A stretch of DNA of 64,000 nt, taken from the NCBI GenBank assembly GCA_019414545.1, contig DXLV01000001.1, forward strand, positions 1 to 64,000, given 5' to 3'. How positions within the stretch are numbered: the stretch's first letter is position 1; each line of letters starts with the position of its first letter. The stretch comes from Collinsella sp. GTDB lineage: Bacteria > Actinomycetota > Coriobacteriia > Coriobacteriales > Coriobacteriaceae. Of this stretch, positions 33,981 through 45,394 are shown one piece after another. A model generated the notes under the pieces. The model saw only the letters and a program-made list of their open reading frames with translations, was not told where the DNA came from and made no database searches. A program made the translations under genes and the position numbers.

Positions 33981-35879
33981 TTAATCCAGCTCTTTTAAGC
34001 CATGTGCCAGCTGCCAGTACTCGCCGTGCTGGGCGAGCAGCTCTTCGTGCGTGCCGCGCTCGATGATGCGGCCGTGTTCGAGGACCATGATGGCGTCGGC
34101 GTCGCGGACGGTGGACAGGCGGTGCGCGATCATAAACGTGGTGCGTCCGCGCATGATGCGGTCCATGCCGCGCTCGATGAGCTTTTCGGTGCGCGTGTCG
34201 ATAGAGCTCGTGGCCTCGTCCAGGATGAGCACCGGCGGATCGGCAACGGCCACGCGCGCGATGGCGAGCAGCTGGCGCTGGCCCTGCGACAGGTTGGCGC
34301 CATCGGCCGTGACCGGCGTGTCGTACCCTCTAGGCAGGCGGCGGATAAACGAATCCGCGCAGGCAGCCTCGGCGGCGGCGCGCACCTCCTCGTCGGTCGC
34401 GTCGAGCTTGCCAAAGCGGATGTTCTGCGCAATGGTGCCGCTAAACAGGTGCGTGTCCTGCAGCACAATGCCGAGCGACCCGCGCAGGCTGGCCTTGGCA
34501 ATGTGCTTGACGTCGATGCCGTCGTAGGTAATCTCGCCGTCATCGACCTCGTAAAAACGGTTGATGAGGTTGGTGATGGTCGTCTTGCCGGCGCCTGTGG
34601 AGCCCACAAACGCGATCTTTTGCCCCGGCTTGGCAAACAGGTTGAGGTCCGTGAGCACACGGGTGCCCGGCACGTAGGAAAAGTCCACGTCATGGAAGCG
34701 CACGTCGCCGGCAAGCGGGACCAAGCCGCACGTGAGCTCGGTACCGTCGGCAGCCACCACGCGGCCCGACTCGTCAACGGCAGCCACGTCATGCAAGTGC
34801 CCGTACGCGCCCACGCCCTGGCCCTCGGGAATCTTCCACGCCCACGCGGCGTCGCCCGTCTGCACCAGCTCCACGCAGCCCTCGTCCACCTCGGGCTCAA
34901 GATCCATGGCGGCAAACAGGCGCTCGGCGCCGGCAAGCGCGTTGAGCAAGAAGTTGCCGAGCTGCGTAAACTGGTTGATGGGCATGGCCGCCTGGCGTAC
35001 AAAGACCAGGTAACTTGCAAGCGCGCCCACGTCGGCGAGTCCCTTGATGCAGAGCATGCCGCCTGCCACCGCGACGATGGCGTAGTTGGCATAGCCGATC
35101 ACCACGGTCATGGGCACCATCGAGTTGGCGTAGGCCTGCGCGGCACCACCGGTGCGGCGCAGCTCTTGGTTGCGCGCGTCAAAACCAGCCACGTTGGCCT
35201 GCTCGTGATTAAAGACCTTGATGACCTTTTGGCCCGAGACCATCTCTTCGATATATCCGTCCAGGTCGCCAAGCGACGCCTGTTGGGCGGCAAAAAAGCG
35301 CTTGGAACGCATGCCCGAGTAGCGAACGTACAGCACAATGGCCACATCGCACACGAGCGTGATAATCGTGAGCTGCCAGTTGAGGATGATGAGCATGGCC
35401 GTGGTGCCGACCACCTGGATGCTCGCCTGAATCACGTTGGCAAAGCTGTTGTTGAGCGCCTCGGAGACGGTGTCGACGTCGTTGGTAAAGAAGCTCATGA
35501 TGTCACCCGAGCGCGTGCTGTCGAAGTAGCTCAGCGGCAGCATCTGGATGTGCGCGAACAGGTCGCGGCGAATATCGGACACCACGCGTTGGGCCGCGCG
35601 CACCATGATCTGCGAGTAGCCCAGAGCCGAGAGCACGCCCGCGGCGTAGATGGCAGCGGTAAAGATAACCTGCCTAGCGAGCAGTTCCTCGCCGCCCGTT
35701 GCCAAACCGTTGACGATGGGGCGCACCATGTAGGTACCGGCAAGGCTCGCGATGGCGGCCACAGAGGCAAGCACACCCACCGCGAGCAGCGAAAACTTGG
35801 CGTGTCCCATGTAGGAGAGCAGGCGGCGGAGCGTCTGCGTCAGATTGGCGGGACGGGCCTGAGCGGATGTCTTAGGCAT
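33981..35879 (-). CDS. Heterodimeric ABC exporter, catalytic subunit
   Basis: 632-residue half transporter: six-helix domain (about 20-330), then an ATPase with Walker A GSTGAGKTTITN, signature LSQGQRQLLAIAR (Gln for the second Gly), Walker B VLILDEATSSID and switch His in IAHRLSTV. It has an unusual insertion of about 40 residues between the membrane domain and Walker A (GVGAYGHLHDVAAVDESGR). The start at 35879 (MPKTSAQ) overlaps the upstream gene's stop by 8 bases; the much longer upstream frame is rejected. With its canonical glutamate it should be the hydrolysing partner. Probably multidrug export. Confidence 0.85.
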   Translation of the reverse strand: MPKTSAQARPANLTQTLRRLLSYMGHAKFSLLAVGVLASVAAIASLAGTYMVRPIVNGLATGGEELLARQVIFTAAIYAAGVLSALGYSQIMVRAAQRVVSDIRRDLFAHIQMLPLSYFDSTRSGDIMSFFTNDVDTVSEALNNSFANVIQASIQVVGTTAMLIILNWQLTIITLVCDVAIVLYVRYSGMRSKRFFAAQQASLGDLDGYIEEMVSGQKVIKVFNHEQANVAGFDARNQELRRTGGAAQAYANSMVPMTVVIGYANYAIVAVAGGMLCIKGLADVGALASYLVFVRQAAMPINQFTQLGNFLLNALAGAERLFAAMDLEPEVDEGCVELVQTGDAAWAWKIPEGQGVGAYGHLHDVAAVDESGRVVAADGTELTCGLVPLAGDVRFHDVDFSYVPGTRVLTDLNLFAKPGQKIAFVGSTGAGKTTITNLINRFYEVDDGEITYDGIDVKHIAKASLRGSLGIVLQDTHLFSGTIAQNIRFGKLDATDEEVRAAAEAACADSFIRRLPRGYDTPVTADGANLSQGQRQLLAIARVAVADPPVLILDEATSSIDTRTEKLIERGMDRIMRGRTTFMIAHRLSTVRDADAIMVLEHGRIIERGTHEELLAQHGEYWQLAHGLKELD

Positions 35880-37701
35880 GGCGCTCACCCCCTTCCAAGG
35901 GCAATCCGCTGGGAACGCAGGAAAACGGATCATTCGCGCAGCCATCGTCGCAGCCGTCGCCGGTGTCCGCGTTCCCCGCGAACTCCATCTGCGAGGCGTA
36001 AATCTCCTGGTAGATGCTATCGCCCGCCAGCAGTTCCTCGTGCGTGCCCACGCCGTGGACACGACCGTCGTCCAACACAATAATGCGGTCGGCATCCATG
36101 ACGCTCGCAATGCGCTGTGCGATGACAATCACCGTCGTATTGGGAATCTGAGCAATATGCTCACGAATCTTGGCGTCGGTCGCCATATCGACCGCGCTGG
36201 TCGAATCGTCAAAGATGAGCACACGCGGATGTTTGAGCAACGTACGCGCGATGCACAGGCGCTGCTTCTGCCCGCCCGAGACACCGGCACCGCCTTGGCC
36301 CAACTCGCCGTCCAGCCCGCCGATGCGATCAAGGAACTCGTCCACGCACGCCGCCCGGCAGGCACGCAGGAGCTCCTCGTCGGTGGCATCGGGCGCGCCC
36401 CACTGCAGGTTCTCGCGCACGGTACCCGTAAACAGCACGTTCTTTTGCAGCACGATACCCACGGCGTCGCGCAGGGCAACCAGGTCGTAATTGCGCACAT
36501 CGCGCCCGCCCACGAGTACGGCGCCTTCGGTGGCGTCGTACAGGCGCGCGATCAGCTGCACAAGCGAACTCTTGCCCGAGCTCGTGCCGCCGAGCACGCC
36601 CACCGTGGAGCCCGCCTCAATGCAAAGGTCAATATGCTCGAGCACATCCTCGGCAGCATCCGCGCGGTACTTAAACGACACGTCGCGAAACTCGATGCCT
36701 CCGTCGGCCACCTCGTGCACGGCAGCGGCAGCGTCGGGCGCCTGGATAAGCGAACGCTCGTCGAGCACCCGCGAGATGCGCTCCACGCTGGCAAGTGCGC
36801 GGGTGAGCAGCAAAAACACGTTGGAGATCATCATGAGCGAGTTCATGATCAGCAGCACATAGCTCATAAAGCCCGTGAGCGAGCCCACGCCGAGCTCGCC
36901 GGCAAGAATCATGCGACCGCCGATCCAAAGAATGGAAAGCGCCGCCACGTACATCGACAGCTGAAACACCGGCAGGTTGAGTACAGCGTTGCCAAAGGTA
37001 TTCGTCGCGGTGCGCGCAAGCTCGGTATTGACGGCATCGAACTTGGCCTCCTCGTGCTCGGCGCGCACGTACGCCTTGACGGCGCGCACGGCGGTGAGGT
37101 CCTCCTGCACCACACCGTTGAGATGGTCCATCGAGGTCTGCAGCTGGCGGTAGAGCGGACTGACGCGATAGGTGATAACGCCCAGCACGATCGCCAGCAC
37201 CGGCAGGATGATCGCGAAAACGGTGGCGAGCGGACGCGACAGCACCAGCGCATAGACCAAGCCGACGATGAGCGTCACGGGACCGCGCACCATAGGGCGA
37301 AAGCCGTTGCCGATAGCGTTTTGAATCACGGTGATGTCGGTGGTCATGCGCGTGACGAGCGAGCTGGCGTCGTAGTTGTCCAGATTGCCAAAAGCGAGCG
37401 TCTGGATCTTGCGATACTCGGCCTCGCGCAGGTTAGCGCCCAGCCCCGAGGCGACGCGAGCAGACGTGCGTGCATAGCCCAAGCCAAGTACCAGCGAACA
37501 TGCGGCGCATACCAACATATACGTGCCCTGCAACAGCATGTAGTTGATGTCGCCCGCGGGCACGCCCACATCGATGATATTTGCCATGATGACCGGGATA
37601 AACAGCTCGAGCGCCGTCTCGGCCGTCACAAAGAGCACGCCGAGTATGGCGTCGCGGCGGTATGCCCCCAGATAGGAAAACAAAATCTTGAGATTGCGCA
37701 C
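35872..37701 (-). CDS. Heterodimeric ABC exporter, degenerate-site subunit
   Basis: 609-residue half transporter. Walker A GGTSSGKSS and signature VSGGQKQRLCIAR are intact. Walker B reads VLIFDDSTSAVD, with Asp for the catalytic Glu, and the switch is VIAQR, with Gln for His. This pattern marks the non-hydrolysing half of asymmetric exporters such as TM287/288 or BmrCD (family knowledge). It starts at a GTG (37701) with GGGGGA upstream, has a good promoter, and is followed by its partner with an 8-base overlap. The extra C-terminal tail (GCDDGCANDPFSC) has three Cys of unknown role. Confidence 0.85.
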   Translation of the reverse strand: MRNLKILFSYLGAYRRDAILGVLFVTAETALELFIPVIMANIIDVGVPAGDINYMLLQGTYMLVCAACSLVLGLGYARTSARVASGLGANLREAEYRKIQTLAFGNLDNYDASSLVTRMTTDITVIQNAIGNGFRPMVRGPVTLIVGLVYALVLSRPLATVFAIILPVLAIVLGVITYRVSPLYRQLQTSMDHLNGVVQEDLTAVRAVKAYVRAEHEEAKFDAVNTELARTATNTFGNAVLNLPVFQLSMYVAALSILWIGGRMILAGELGVGSLTGFMSYVLLIMNSLMMISNVFLLLTRALASVERISRVLDERSLIQAPDAAAAVHEVADGGIEFRDVSFKYRADAAEDVLEHIDLCIEAGSTVGVLGGTSSGKSSLVQLIARLYDATEGAVLVGGRDVRNYDLVALRDAVGIVLQKNVLFTGTVRENLQWGAPDATDEELLRACRAACVDEFLDRIGGLDGELGQGGAGVSGGQKQRLCIARTLLKHPRVLIFDDSTSAVDMATDAKIREHIAQIPNTTVIVIAQRIASVMDADRIIVLDDGRVHGVGTHEELLAGDSIYQEIYASQMEFAGNADTGDGCDDGCANDPFSCVPSGLPLEGGERHA

Positions 37702-37742
37702 GCAGGTTCATCCCCCATCAAACGTTGTTCGCAAACCCACGT

Positions 37743-37770
37743 ATTATGGCGCGCCGTGCGGCGGTGTCAA
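37743..37770 (-). promoter_or_regulatory. Promoter of the ABC exporter operon
   Basis: Minus strand TTGACA-N16-CATAAT, about 40 bp upstream of the GTG start. Confidence 0.7.
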
Positions 37771-37889
37771 GTGCGCCGAAATCGATTTCTGCAAGGCTAG
37801 TGCAGGCGCCATGCTCACAGGGCGCACGTCCGTATTCAATTGGAAATGAACGCGAGCGTGACTTTTTCGCCCCACTGCCAACATAAACC

Positions 37890-37920
37890 TTGACTCTATA
37901 ATCGTTGTAGGGTTTTCACT
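37890..37920 (+). promoter_or_regulatory. MerR-type promoter of the MATE-merR operon
   Basis: TTGACT at 37890-37895, then a 19-bp spacer, then TTCACT. The spacer region carries the imperfect palindrome ACTCTATAA / TTGTAGGGT. The long spacer with a palindrome between the hexamers is the hallmark of promoters activated by MerR proteins through DNA twisting, and a MerR gene follows in the same operon. Confidence 0.65.
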
Positions 37921-37960
37921 ACACTGGTAGCAAAACAAACCCAGCCAGAAAGCCCCACCT

Positions 37961-39307
37961 ATGGAACACGACCTCACACGCGGCAATGTCCTTAAGACCA
38001 TCGCGGTCTTTGCCCTGCCCTATATGCTCTCGTACTTTTTGCAGATGCTCTACGGCATGGCCGACCTGTACATGATGGGACAGTTTAGCGGCGCCGCCGG
38101 CATCACCGCCGTGGGCAACGGCGCGCAGACGCTCTATATCATTACCGTGACGCTCGTGGGCCTGGCCATGGGAACGACGGTTATCGTCGGCCACGCCGTG
38201 GGCTCGCGCCGGTTTGACCGCGCCGAGACCGCTATCGGCAATACCATCACGCTGTTTATGGGTGTCTCGGTGGTGCTGGCCGCTGTCCTGCTCGCACTGT
38301 GTCCGCAGATTGTGGCACTCATTGGCACGCCGGCCGAAGCGGTCGAAGGAACCGCCGCCTACCTGCGTATCTGCTTTATGGGCATTCCCTTTATCGCCGC
38401 GTACAACATCCTCTCGGCCATCTTTCGCGGGCTGGGCGATTCGCGCTCGCCCATGTACGTGATTGGCGTGGCATGTATCATCAACATCGCGCTTGATTTT
38501 CTGTTTATCGGCCACATGGGGCTCGGCCCCGTGGGCGCGGCGCTCGGCACGGTGACCGCGCAGACGGCGAGCGTGGCCCTCGCGCTCGTGTGGCTCAAGA
38601 GCCGTCGCACAAACATCCACGTTAAGCGCAGCGACCTGCGCCCCCAGCCCGAGGTGCTCGGCAGCATTCTTAAGATCGGCGTGCCCGTGGCCGTGCAGGA
38701 CGGCTGCATCCAGGTGGCGTTTATGTTCATCACCGTCATCGCCAACCACCGCGGCCTGGTTGATGCCGCCGCCGTGGGCCTGGTCGAAAAGATGATCAGC
38801 TTTTTGTTCATTGTGCCGAGTTCCATGGGCGCTACCGTCAGCGCGCTCACGGCGCAAAATGCCGGCGCGGGCAAGGGCGATCGCGCGCGTCAGGTACTCA
38901 AGGACGCCATGACCATCTCGGTGGCGTACGGCTGCCTGATCACGGTGCTGATGTGGCTGGTGGCGCCGGCGTTTATCGGCTTTTTTGCCAAGGACGCTGC
39001 AGTAGTCGCCGCCGGTACCGGCTATATGCGCAGCTATATTTTCGACGCAATTTTTGCCGGCATCCACATTTGCTTTAGCGGCTTTTTCGCCGCATACGGC
39101 AAGAGCTACATCGGCTTTGCGCACAACGTGCTGGCCGTGGCCCTCATTCGCGTGCCGGGCGCGTGGCTGCTGTCGAACGCCTATTCCGACACGCTGTTCC
39201 CCATGGGCATCGCCTCGCCGTGCGGATCGATTCTGTCGGCGGTCATCTGCATGATTGCATTTACCGTGCTCAACCGCCGCGGGGCTTTTGACAAGCTGGT
39301 GGCGTAG
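37961..39307 (+). CDS. MATE-family multidrug efflux protein
   Basis: 448-residue membrane antiporter with about 12 helices in two similar halves. The first helix LPYMLSYFLQMLYGMADLYM, followed by the AVGNGAQ segment, is typical of MATE pumps of the NorM/DinF superfamily, which export cationic drugs in exchange for Na+ or H+. The ATG at 37961 has only a weak ribosome site. It is followed after 55 bp by a BmrR-like MerR regulator and preceded by a MerR-type promoter, so it is probably drug-inducible. Confidence 0.9.
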   Translation: MEHDLTRGNVLKTIAVFALPYMLSYFLQMLYGMADLYMMGQFSGAAGITAVGNGAQTLYIITVTLVGLAMGTTVIVGHAVGSRRFDRAETAIGNTITLFMGVSVVLAAVLLALCPQIVALIGTPAEAVEGTAAYLRICFMGIPFIAAYNILSAIFRGLGDSRSPMYVIGVACIINIALDFLFIGHMGLGPVGAALGTVTAQTASVALALVWLKSRRTNIHVKRSDLRPQPEVLGSILKIGVPVAVQDGCIQVAFMFITVIANHRGLVDAAAVGLVEKMISFLFIVPSSMGATVSALTAQNAGAGKGDRARQVLKDAMTISVAYGCLITVLMWLVAPAFIGFFAKDAAVVAAGTGYMRSYIFDAIFAGIHICFSGFFAAYGKSYIGFAHNVLAVALIRVPGAWLLSNAYSDTLFPMGIASPCGSILSAVICMIAFTVLNRRGAFDKLVA

Positions 39308-39362
39308 CGGGACGACGCATGCCTAGCACCTCTCCTCTGTTTTTACCGAAAGGAGCGGTCCC

Positions 39363-40211
39363 ATGACCGACATGCCAACTGAACATACCGAGGGCCTGCT
39401 CCGCATTGGCGAGGTGGCGCGCCTGCTCAATTTGAGCGTGGGCACACTGCGCCATTACGAACAGATGGGGCTATTGGAGCCGGCATATGTCGATCCGGCG
39501 AGTGGGTACCGCTACTACGGATCGCGGCAGCTCTCCACCCTCAACACCATCGGCAACCTGCGCGTTCTCGATCTGCCGCTGGCCCAGATTCGCGAGTTTG
39601 TCACTACGCGCGATATGGATTTGATGCAACGGCAACTGACCAAGCAACAGGAGTTAATTGAGCACAGGCGGCGTGAGTTGGAGCGCATGTCGCGCAAGAT
39701 TGACCAGCGACTTGCCTTGCTTCATGGCGCTTTGAATGCTGATCTCGACACCATTAGCGAAATCGAGGAACCCGAACTTCGCTGCGCCGTGCTTCACGAG
39801 CGCGTCAATCCCACCGACGCCTATTCGCTGGGATGGCATATCCGCCAGCTTCAGCAGGGACAGCACGAAACCTTTGCCTATCTTGGCAATCTGGGTGTGG
39901 GCATCGCGCCCGAACGCCTCGCCGCCGGTGACTTTGATGGCTACGACGAGGTCTTTCTGCTGCTCGACGATACCGATGAGTACTTGGGCGATGTTGAGAC
40001 GCGACCCGCCGCGCGCTGCCTGACCATAAGCTTCCGCGGCACGCACGGGCAAGCAGCCCCACGCTACGAGCAACTGCTGAGCTACATGCACGAACACAAC
40101 CTGACGCCCGCCGGCCCCTCGCGCGAGATCGCCCTTATCGATGACATCATCAGCGACGACCCGGCAACCTACGTAACGCAGATCACGGTGCCGGTTGCCC
40201 CAGCAAAGTAA
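39363..40211 (+). CDS. MerR-family regulator with GyrI-like effector domain (BmrR type)
   Basis: 282 residues. The N-terminal winged helix has LRIGEVARLLNLSVGTLRHY, then EQMGLLEPAYVDPASGYRYY. It is followed by a long coiled-coil helix (about 75-120), then a C-terminal GyrI/BmrR-like ligand domain (about 130-280). This is the multidrug-sensing layout of BmrR. AAAGGAG precedes the ATG. It most likely activates its own operon, including the MATE pump, from the 19-bp-spacer promoter at 37890-37920. Confidence 0.9.
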   Translation: MTDMPTEHTEGLLRIGEVARLLNLSVGTLRHYEQMGLLEPAYVDPASGYRYYGSRQLSTLNTIGNLRVLDLPLAQIREFVTTRDMDLMQRQLTKQQELIEHRRRELERMSRKIDQRLALLHGALNADLDTISEIEEPELRCAVLHERVNPTDAYSLGWHIRQLQQGQHETFAYLGNLGVGIAPERLAAGDFDGYDEVFLLLDDTDEYLGDVETRPAARCLTISFRGTHGQAAPRYEQLLSYMHEHNLTPAGPSREIALIDDIISDDPATYVTQITVPVAPAK

Positions 40212-40250
40212 GAACCGCCCGGAAGGCATCATGCTTCCCGGGCGGTTCTT
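40210..40250. terminator. Bidirectional terminator between merR-type gene and ligA
   Basis: Long stem AAGAACCGCCCGG...CCGGGCGGTTCTT between the convergent genes, with T-containing tails on both sides. Confidence 0.8.
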
Positions 40251-40269
40251 CAATTAGGCTATCAATGCG

Positions 40270-42531
<2,262 letters not shown>

Positions 42532-42684
42532 CTAGAGTACCACCGGTCGCAACGGGGCCGAATAGCCCTTTCGAACCGCACCGAATCGGCAGCCGCCGAA
42601 CCGGGATGGATCGCGCGATCAAACCATGCCTTTGCCATTTCTAAATAATCCGTTTTCCACCGTCCCCAAGGGATCATCGCGAAA

Positions 42685-42722
42685 AGAGGGGGCTGTCCCG
42701 CGTTGGCGGAACAGCCCCCTCT
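42685..42722 (-). terminator. Terminator of the HtrA-like gene
   Basis: Stem AGAGGGGGCTGT-CCCGC / GCGGA-ACAGCCCCCTCT with a 4-nt loop, followed on the minus strand by TTTTCGCG, about 25 bp after the stop. Confidence 0.75.
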
Positions 42723-42748
42723 GGCCTCGATATGTGCGAAACGGCTCG

Positions 42749-44209
42749 TTAGTAGCCCTGACCGTAGCCCTGGCCCTGGCCCTGCTGGCCGAGCAGCTCC
42801 TCCAGATACTGGCGCAGCTGCTCGTCGGTAATACCGCCGTTGCCGGTGTCGGTCGAGCTGTCGTCCTGCTGCTGGTTCTGCAGCTCCTCGTCGGAGCCCA
42901 GTTCAACCGTGACCTTCTTTTCTTCCTTGCCGCGCATGAGCGTGATCTCGACCTTCTCGCCCACCTCGTGGCTGCGCAGCGCAATGATCAGGCCATCGGC
43001 GCTCGTAATCTCGTCGTCGCCCAGCTTGGTAATGACATCGCCCTCTTGGATGCCAGCCTTGGCGGCAGGACCATCCTCAACGACGCTCGCCACATACGCG
43101 CCGCTATCGGTACTCAGCTTGTTGGTGCGGGCGTTGAGCGCATTGACGCTCGAAAGCGTGGCGCCCATGTACGGATGAACCGGTGTTTTGCCGTCGATAA
43201 TCTGGTCGGCAATGTTCTTGGCGTAGTTAACCGGAATGGCAAAGCCCACGCCCGAGCTGGAGCCCGAATAGCTCTCGATGAGCGAGTTGATGCCCACCAG
43301 CTCACCATTATCGTTAACGAGCGCGCCGCCGGAGTTGCCCGGGTTGATGGCGGCATCGGTCTGGATCATGTTGGCATAGATGGTATTACCGCTGGTAGAG
43401 CTCATGGCCGTGGAGCGATACAGCGCCGAGACGATACCCGTGGAGACAGACTGCTCGTTGCCGAACGGCGAGCCAATCGCCATGACCCACTCGCCCACGT
43501 TGAGCTTGGAGGAATCACCGATCTCAATCGGCGTGAGCTTGGAGGCGTCTGCGTCCTTGAGCTTGATGACGGCCAGGTCGCTCGAAGCGTCGTTGCCCAC
43601 GAACTCGGCCTCGTAGGTGGTGCCGTCATCCATGGTCACCACGTACTGGTCATAGCCATCGACCACGTGGTTGTTGGTGAGGATGTGGCCCTCGGTATCG
43701 AGCACCACGCCCGAGCCGACGCTGCCCGAGCTGTCCGACTCGTCGGCAGACTGCGAAAGCGAGCCATTCTGGCTGCCGCTCGAAGTGGCGGTAATGGAAA
43801 CCACGGAGGGCAACGCCTTGGCAGAAACGGCCTCGGCCAGCGTGGTGTCCTCGGAATCAATCGTAATCTTTTGCGTCGATGAACCCGAAGCACCCGCCGT
43901 CACGGCATTCTTTCCGCCGCCAATGTTGAGCGTGCCACTCATAATGAGCGCAATGACCAGCAGGGCGCCGCAGGCACAACCGGCAAGCGCCGTAATAAAG
44001 ATCGGCAGCTTTTTGGTCTTAGTCTTGACCACTGTGTGCTTGTTTACAACCTGCTGGCTGCCCAGCGGCTTTCCGGTCTGCGTGTCGTAGGCCTGCACGT
44101 AGGGAATGTTGCTGTCGGCAGGCGTCGACTCTACCTGCACACGCGGCTGCTGTTGGGTCTCGCCGGCGTTGCCCGCATCCTGGGGACGCTGGGAATCGTT
44201 CTCGCTCAT
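42749..44209 (-). CDS. HtrA/DegP-like membrane serine protease with PDZ domain
   Basis: 486 residues. Cytoplasmic N-terminus of about 68 residues rich in Gln, then a transmembrane helix (about 69-92). A trypsin-like domain follows with the triad His (LTNNHVVDG), Asp (SSDLAVIKL) and Ser (PGNSGGAL), then one PDZ domain (about 375-460). The tail QGQGQGYGQGY is low complexity. It degrades or refolds damaged envelope proteins outside the membrane. The start at 44209 (MSENDSQ) has AAAGGA nine bases before it. Single gene. Confidence 0.92.
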   Translation of the reverse strand: MSENDSQRPQDAGNAGETQQQPRVQVESTPADSNIPYVQAYDTQTGKPLGSQQVVNKHTVVKTKTKKLPIFITALAGCACGALLVIALIMSGTLNIGGGKNAVTAGASGSSTQKITIDSEDTTLAEAVSAKALPSVVSITATSSGSQNGSLSQSADESDSSGSVGSGVVLDTEGHILTNNHVVDGYDQYVVTMDDGTTYEAEFVGNDASSDLAVIKLKDADASKLTPIEIGDSSKLNVGEWVMAIGSPFGNEQSVSTGIVSALYRSTAMSSTSGNTIYANMIQTDAAINPGNSGGALVNDNGELVGINSLIESYSGSSSGVGFAIPVNYAKNIADQIIDGKTPVHPYMGATLSSVNALNARTNKLSTDSGAYVASVVEDGPAAKAGIQEGDVITKLGDDEITSADGLIIALRSHEVGEKVEITLMRGKEEKKVTVELGSDEELQNQQQDDSSTDTGNGGITDEQLRQYLEELLGQQGQGQGYGQGY

Positions 44210-44238
44210 AGCTGCGATCCTTTCGTCAAATAACCAAA

Positions 44239-44262
44239 GGCCCGCCAAACATGTGGCGGGCC
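44239..44262 (-). terminator. Terminator downstream of the AT-rich island
   Basis: Perfect 8-bp stem GGCCCGCC / GGCGGGCC, followed on the minus strand by TTTGGTTATTTG. It lies between the 44382-45005 gene and the HtrA-like gene. Confidence 0.65.
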
Positions 44263-44381
44263 ATCATTGTTCACGTTGAGTTGTACCCCAAGCTGGGCAG
44301 TCCCGAGCACTAGATGCCAAGATTTCAGCTTTGCTTAAGTAATGACATGCTTATAGGCCAATTCGTTTTATGCCGTCATGT

Positions 44382-45005
44382 CTATTCGATATAGCAGTCG
44401 ATAGCAAAACTATATGTTGAATCGTTAATAAAGTCTGTAATCGTCGCGCCCATACCCGATCCGCACGTCCACTTATCCTTCTCCGCATCGTATGGCGTTG
44501 GCCCCCACCCCGTTTCATATGATGCTTCGCTTTCTGTGAAGTAGTTCATCACATATTTATCTTTCTGCATGAGCGCATACCAAGCGTTTGCATACATCAC
44601 AAGCGGATCGGTTTGAATTATCGAATATTTTCCTGACCGAATTGCAATGCTTTGCCCATCTTCAGAATATTCAACAACAATCTCAATCTTTGCCAACACC
44701 GGCAGTGAATCATCTGACTCCCTATGAACCGTCACCAAATTCTTAGTTGCCGCTCTTGTCAGGGACGCTGCACCGTCATTATTCCTGTTTATGCTGCCAA
44801 CAGCCATTTTTCTATTTCCGGCACCCAAGACATCTTTGCTTCGCGCCGAGGACACAATAACCCCAGCCTCATTCCGAACTATCATGTCGGTCACAAGCGT
44901 CAATCGTTTTTGCGCATTCGTAAGCTGCGCAGCGTTGGCCCCTCTCGCCCCAGCAAACATAACAGCTCCTGATGCCAAGACGAATAGCTGTCTTCTGTTG
45001 ATCAT
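44382..45005 (-). CDS. Secreted protein of unknown function
   Basis: 207 residues. It starts MINRRQLFVLASGAVMFAGA with an AGGAxANAA-like signal-peptidase site, so it is probably exported. The mature part has no motif I recognise; near the end it has two Cys (WTCGSGMGATI and AIDCYIE) that could form a disulfide. The gene is clearly more AT-rich, with different codon use from its neighbours, as are the two genes upstream. It is the last of a three-gene set (44382-46496) that looks acquired as a block. Confidence 0.6.
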   Translation of the reverse strand: MINRRQLFVLASGAVMFAGARGANAAQLTNAQKRLTLVTDMIVRNEAGVIVSSARSKDVLGAGNRKMAVGSINRNNDGAASLTRAATKNLVTVHRESDDSLPVLAKIEIVVEYSEDGQSIAIRSGKYSIIQTDPLVMYANAWYALMQKDKYVMNYFTESEASYETGWGPTPYDAEKDKWTCGSGMGATITDFINDSTYSFAIDCYIE

Positions 45006-45025
45006 TCCTCTCGCTCCTCACCGAT

Positions 45026-45394
45026 TTAGTTAACTTTTTCCATATAGTAGGGATGCAAAGTTTCCTCTTCTAAATTGGCATCACTTGCAAAGAATAGAAT
45101 CCATTTCTCTCCCGCCTTCAGCCCTGAAGCAGTTCCGGTATTAAAGTAACTACGGATATCAATCTCTTTCCGCCCTCCACTTGACACGAGAGCCTCAAAT
45201 TGTCCGTTATGAATATCCGACAGCGTCTGTACTTCAACTGAAATATGTTCGTCATCTTTTCCACCGACGACCGAGGGGCTCGGTTGATAGGCCGCGACAA
45301 CCAATATCCCAAGAAATGCGCAAAGAAGCCCCAGCGTTTTACGTATGCGCTTTCTATCATCTTCGCCGTCACTCTCCACAATACGTCCCTTCAT
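45026..45394 (-). CDS. Small membrane-anchored protein of unknown function
   Basis: 122 residues. A charged N-terminus (MKGRIVESDGEDDRKRIRK) precedes one hydrophobic segment (TLGLLCAFLGILVVAAYQ) and an extracellular domain ending EEETLHPYYMEKVN. The ATG at 45394 overlaps the end of the upstream peptidase-like gene by 26 bases and lacks its own ribosome site, so translation is presumably coupled. A much longer open frame upstream runs antiparallel in character and is rejected. No family recognised. Confidence 0.5.
   Translation of the reverse strand: MKGRIVESDGEDDRKRIRKTLGLLCAFLGILVVAAYQPSPSVVGGKDDEHISVEVQTLSDIHNGQFEALVSSGGRKEIDIRSYFNTGTASGLKAGEKWILFFASDANLEEETLHPYYMEKVN

Noticed and set aside
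35880..36128. Long N-terminal extension of the ABC exporter catalytic subunit
   Set aside because: It overlaps the upstream subunit in another frame; the ATG at 35879 gives the standard N-terminus and a short overlap.
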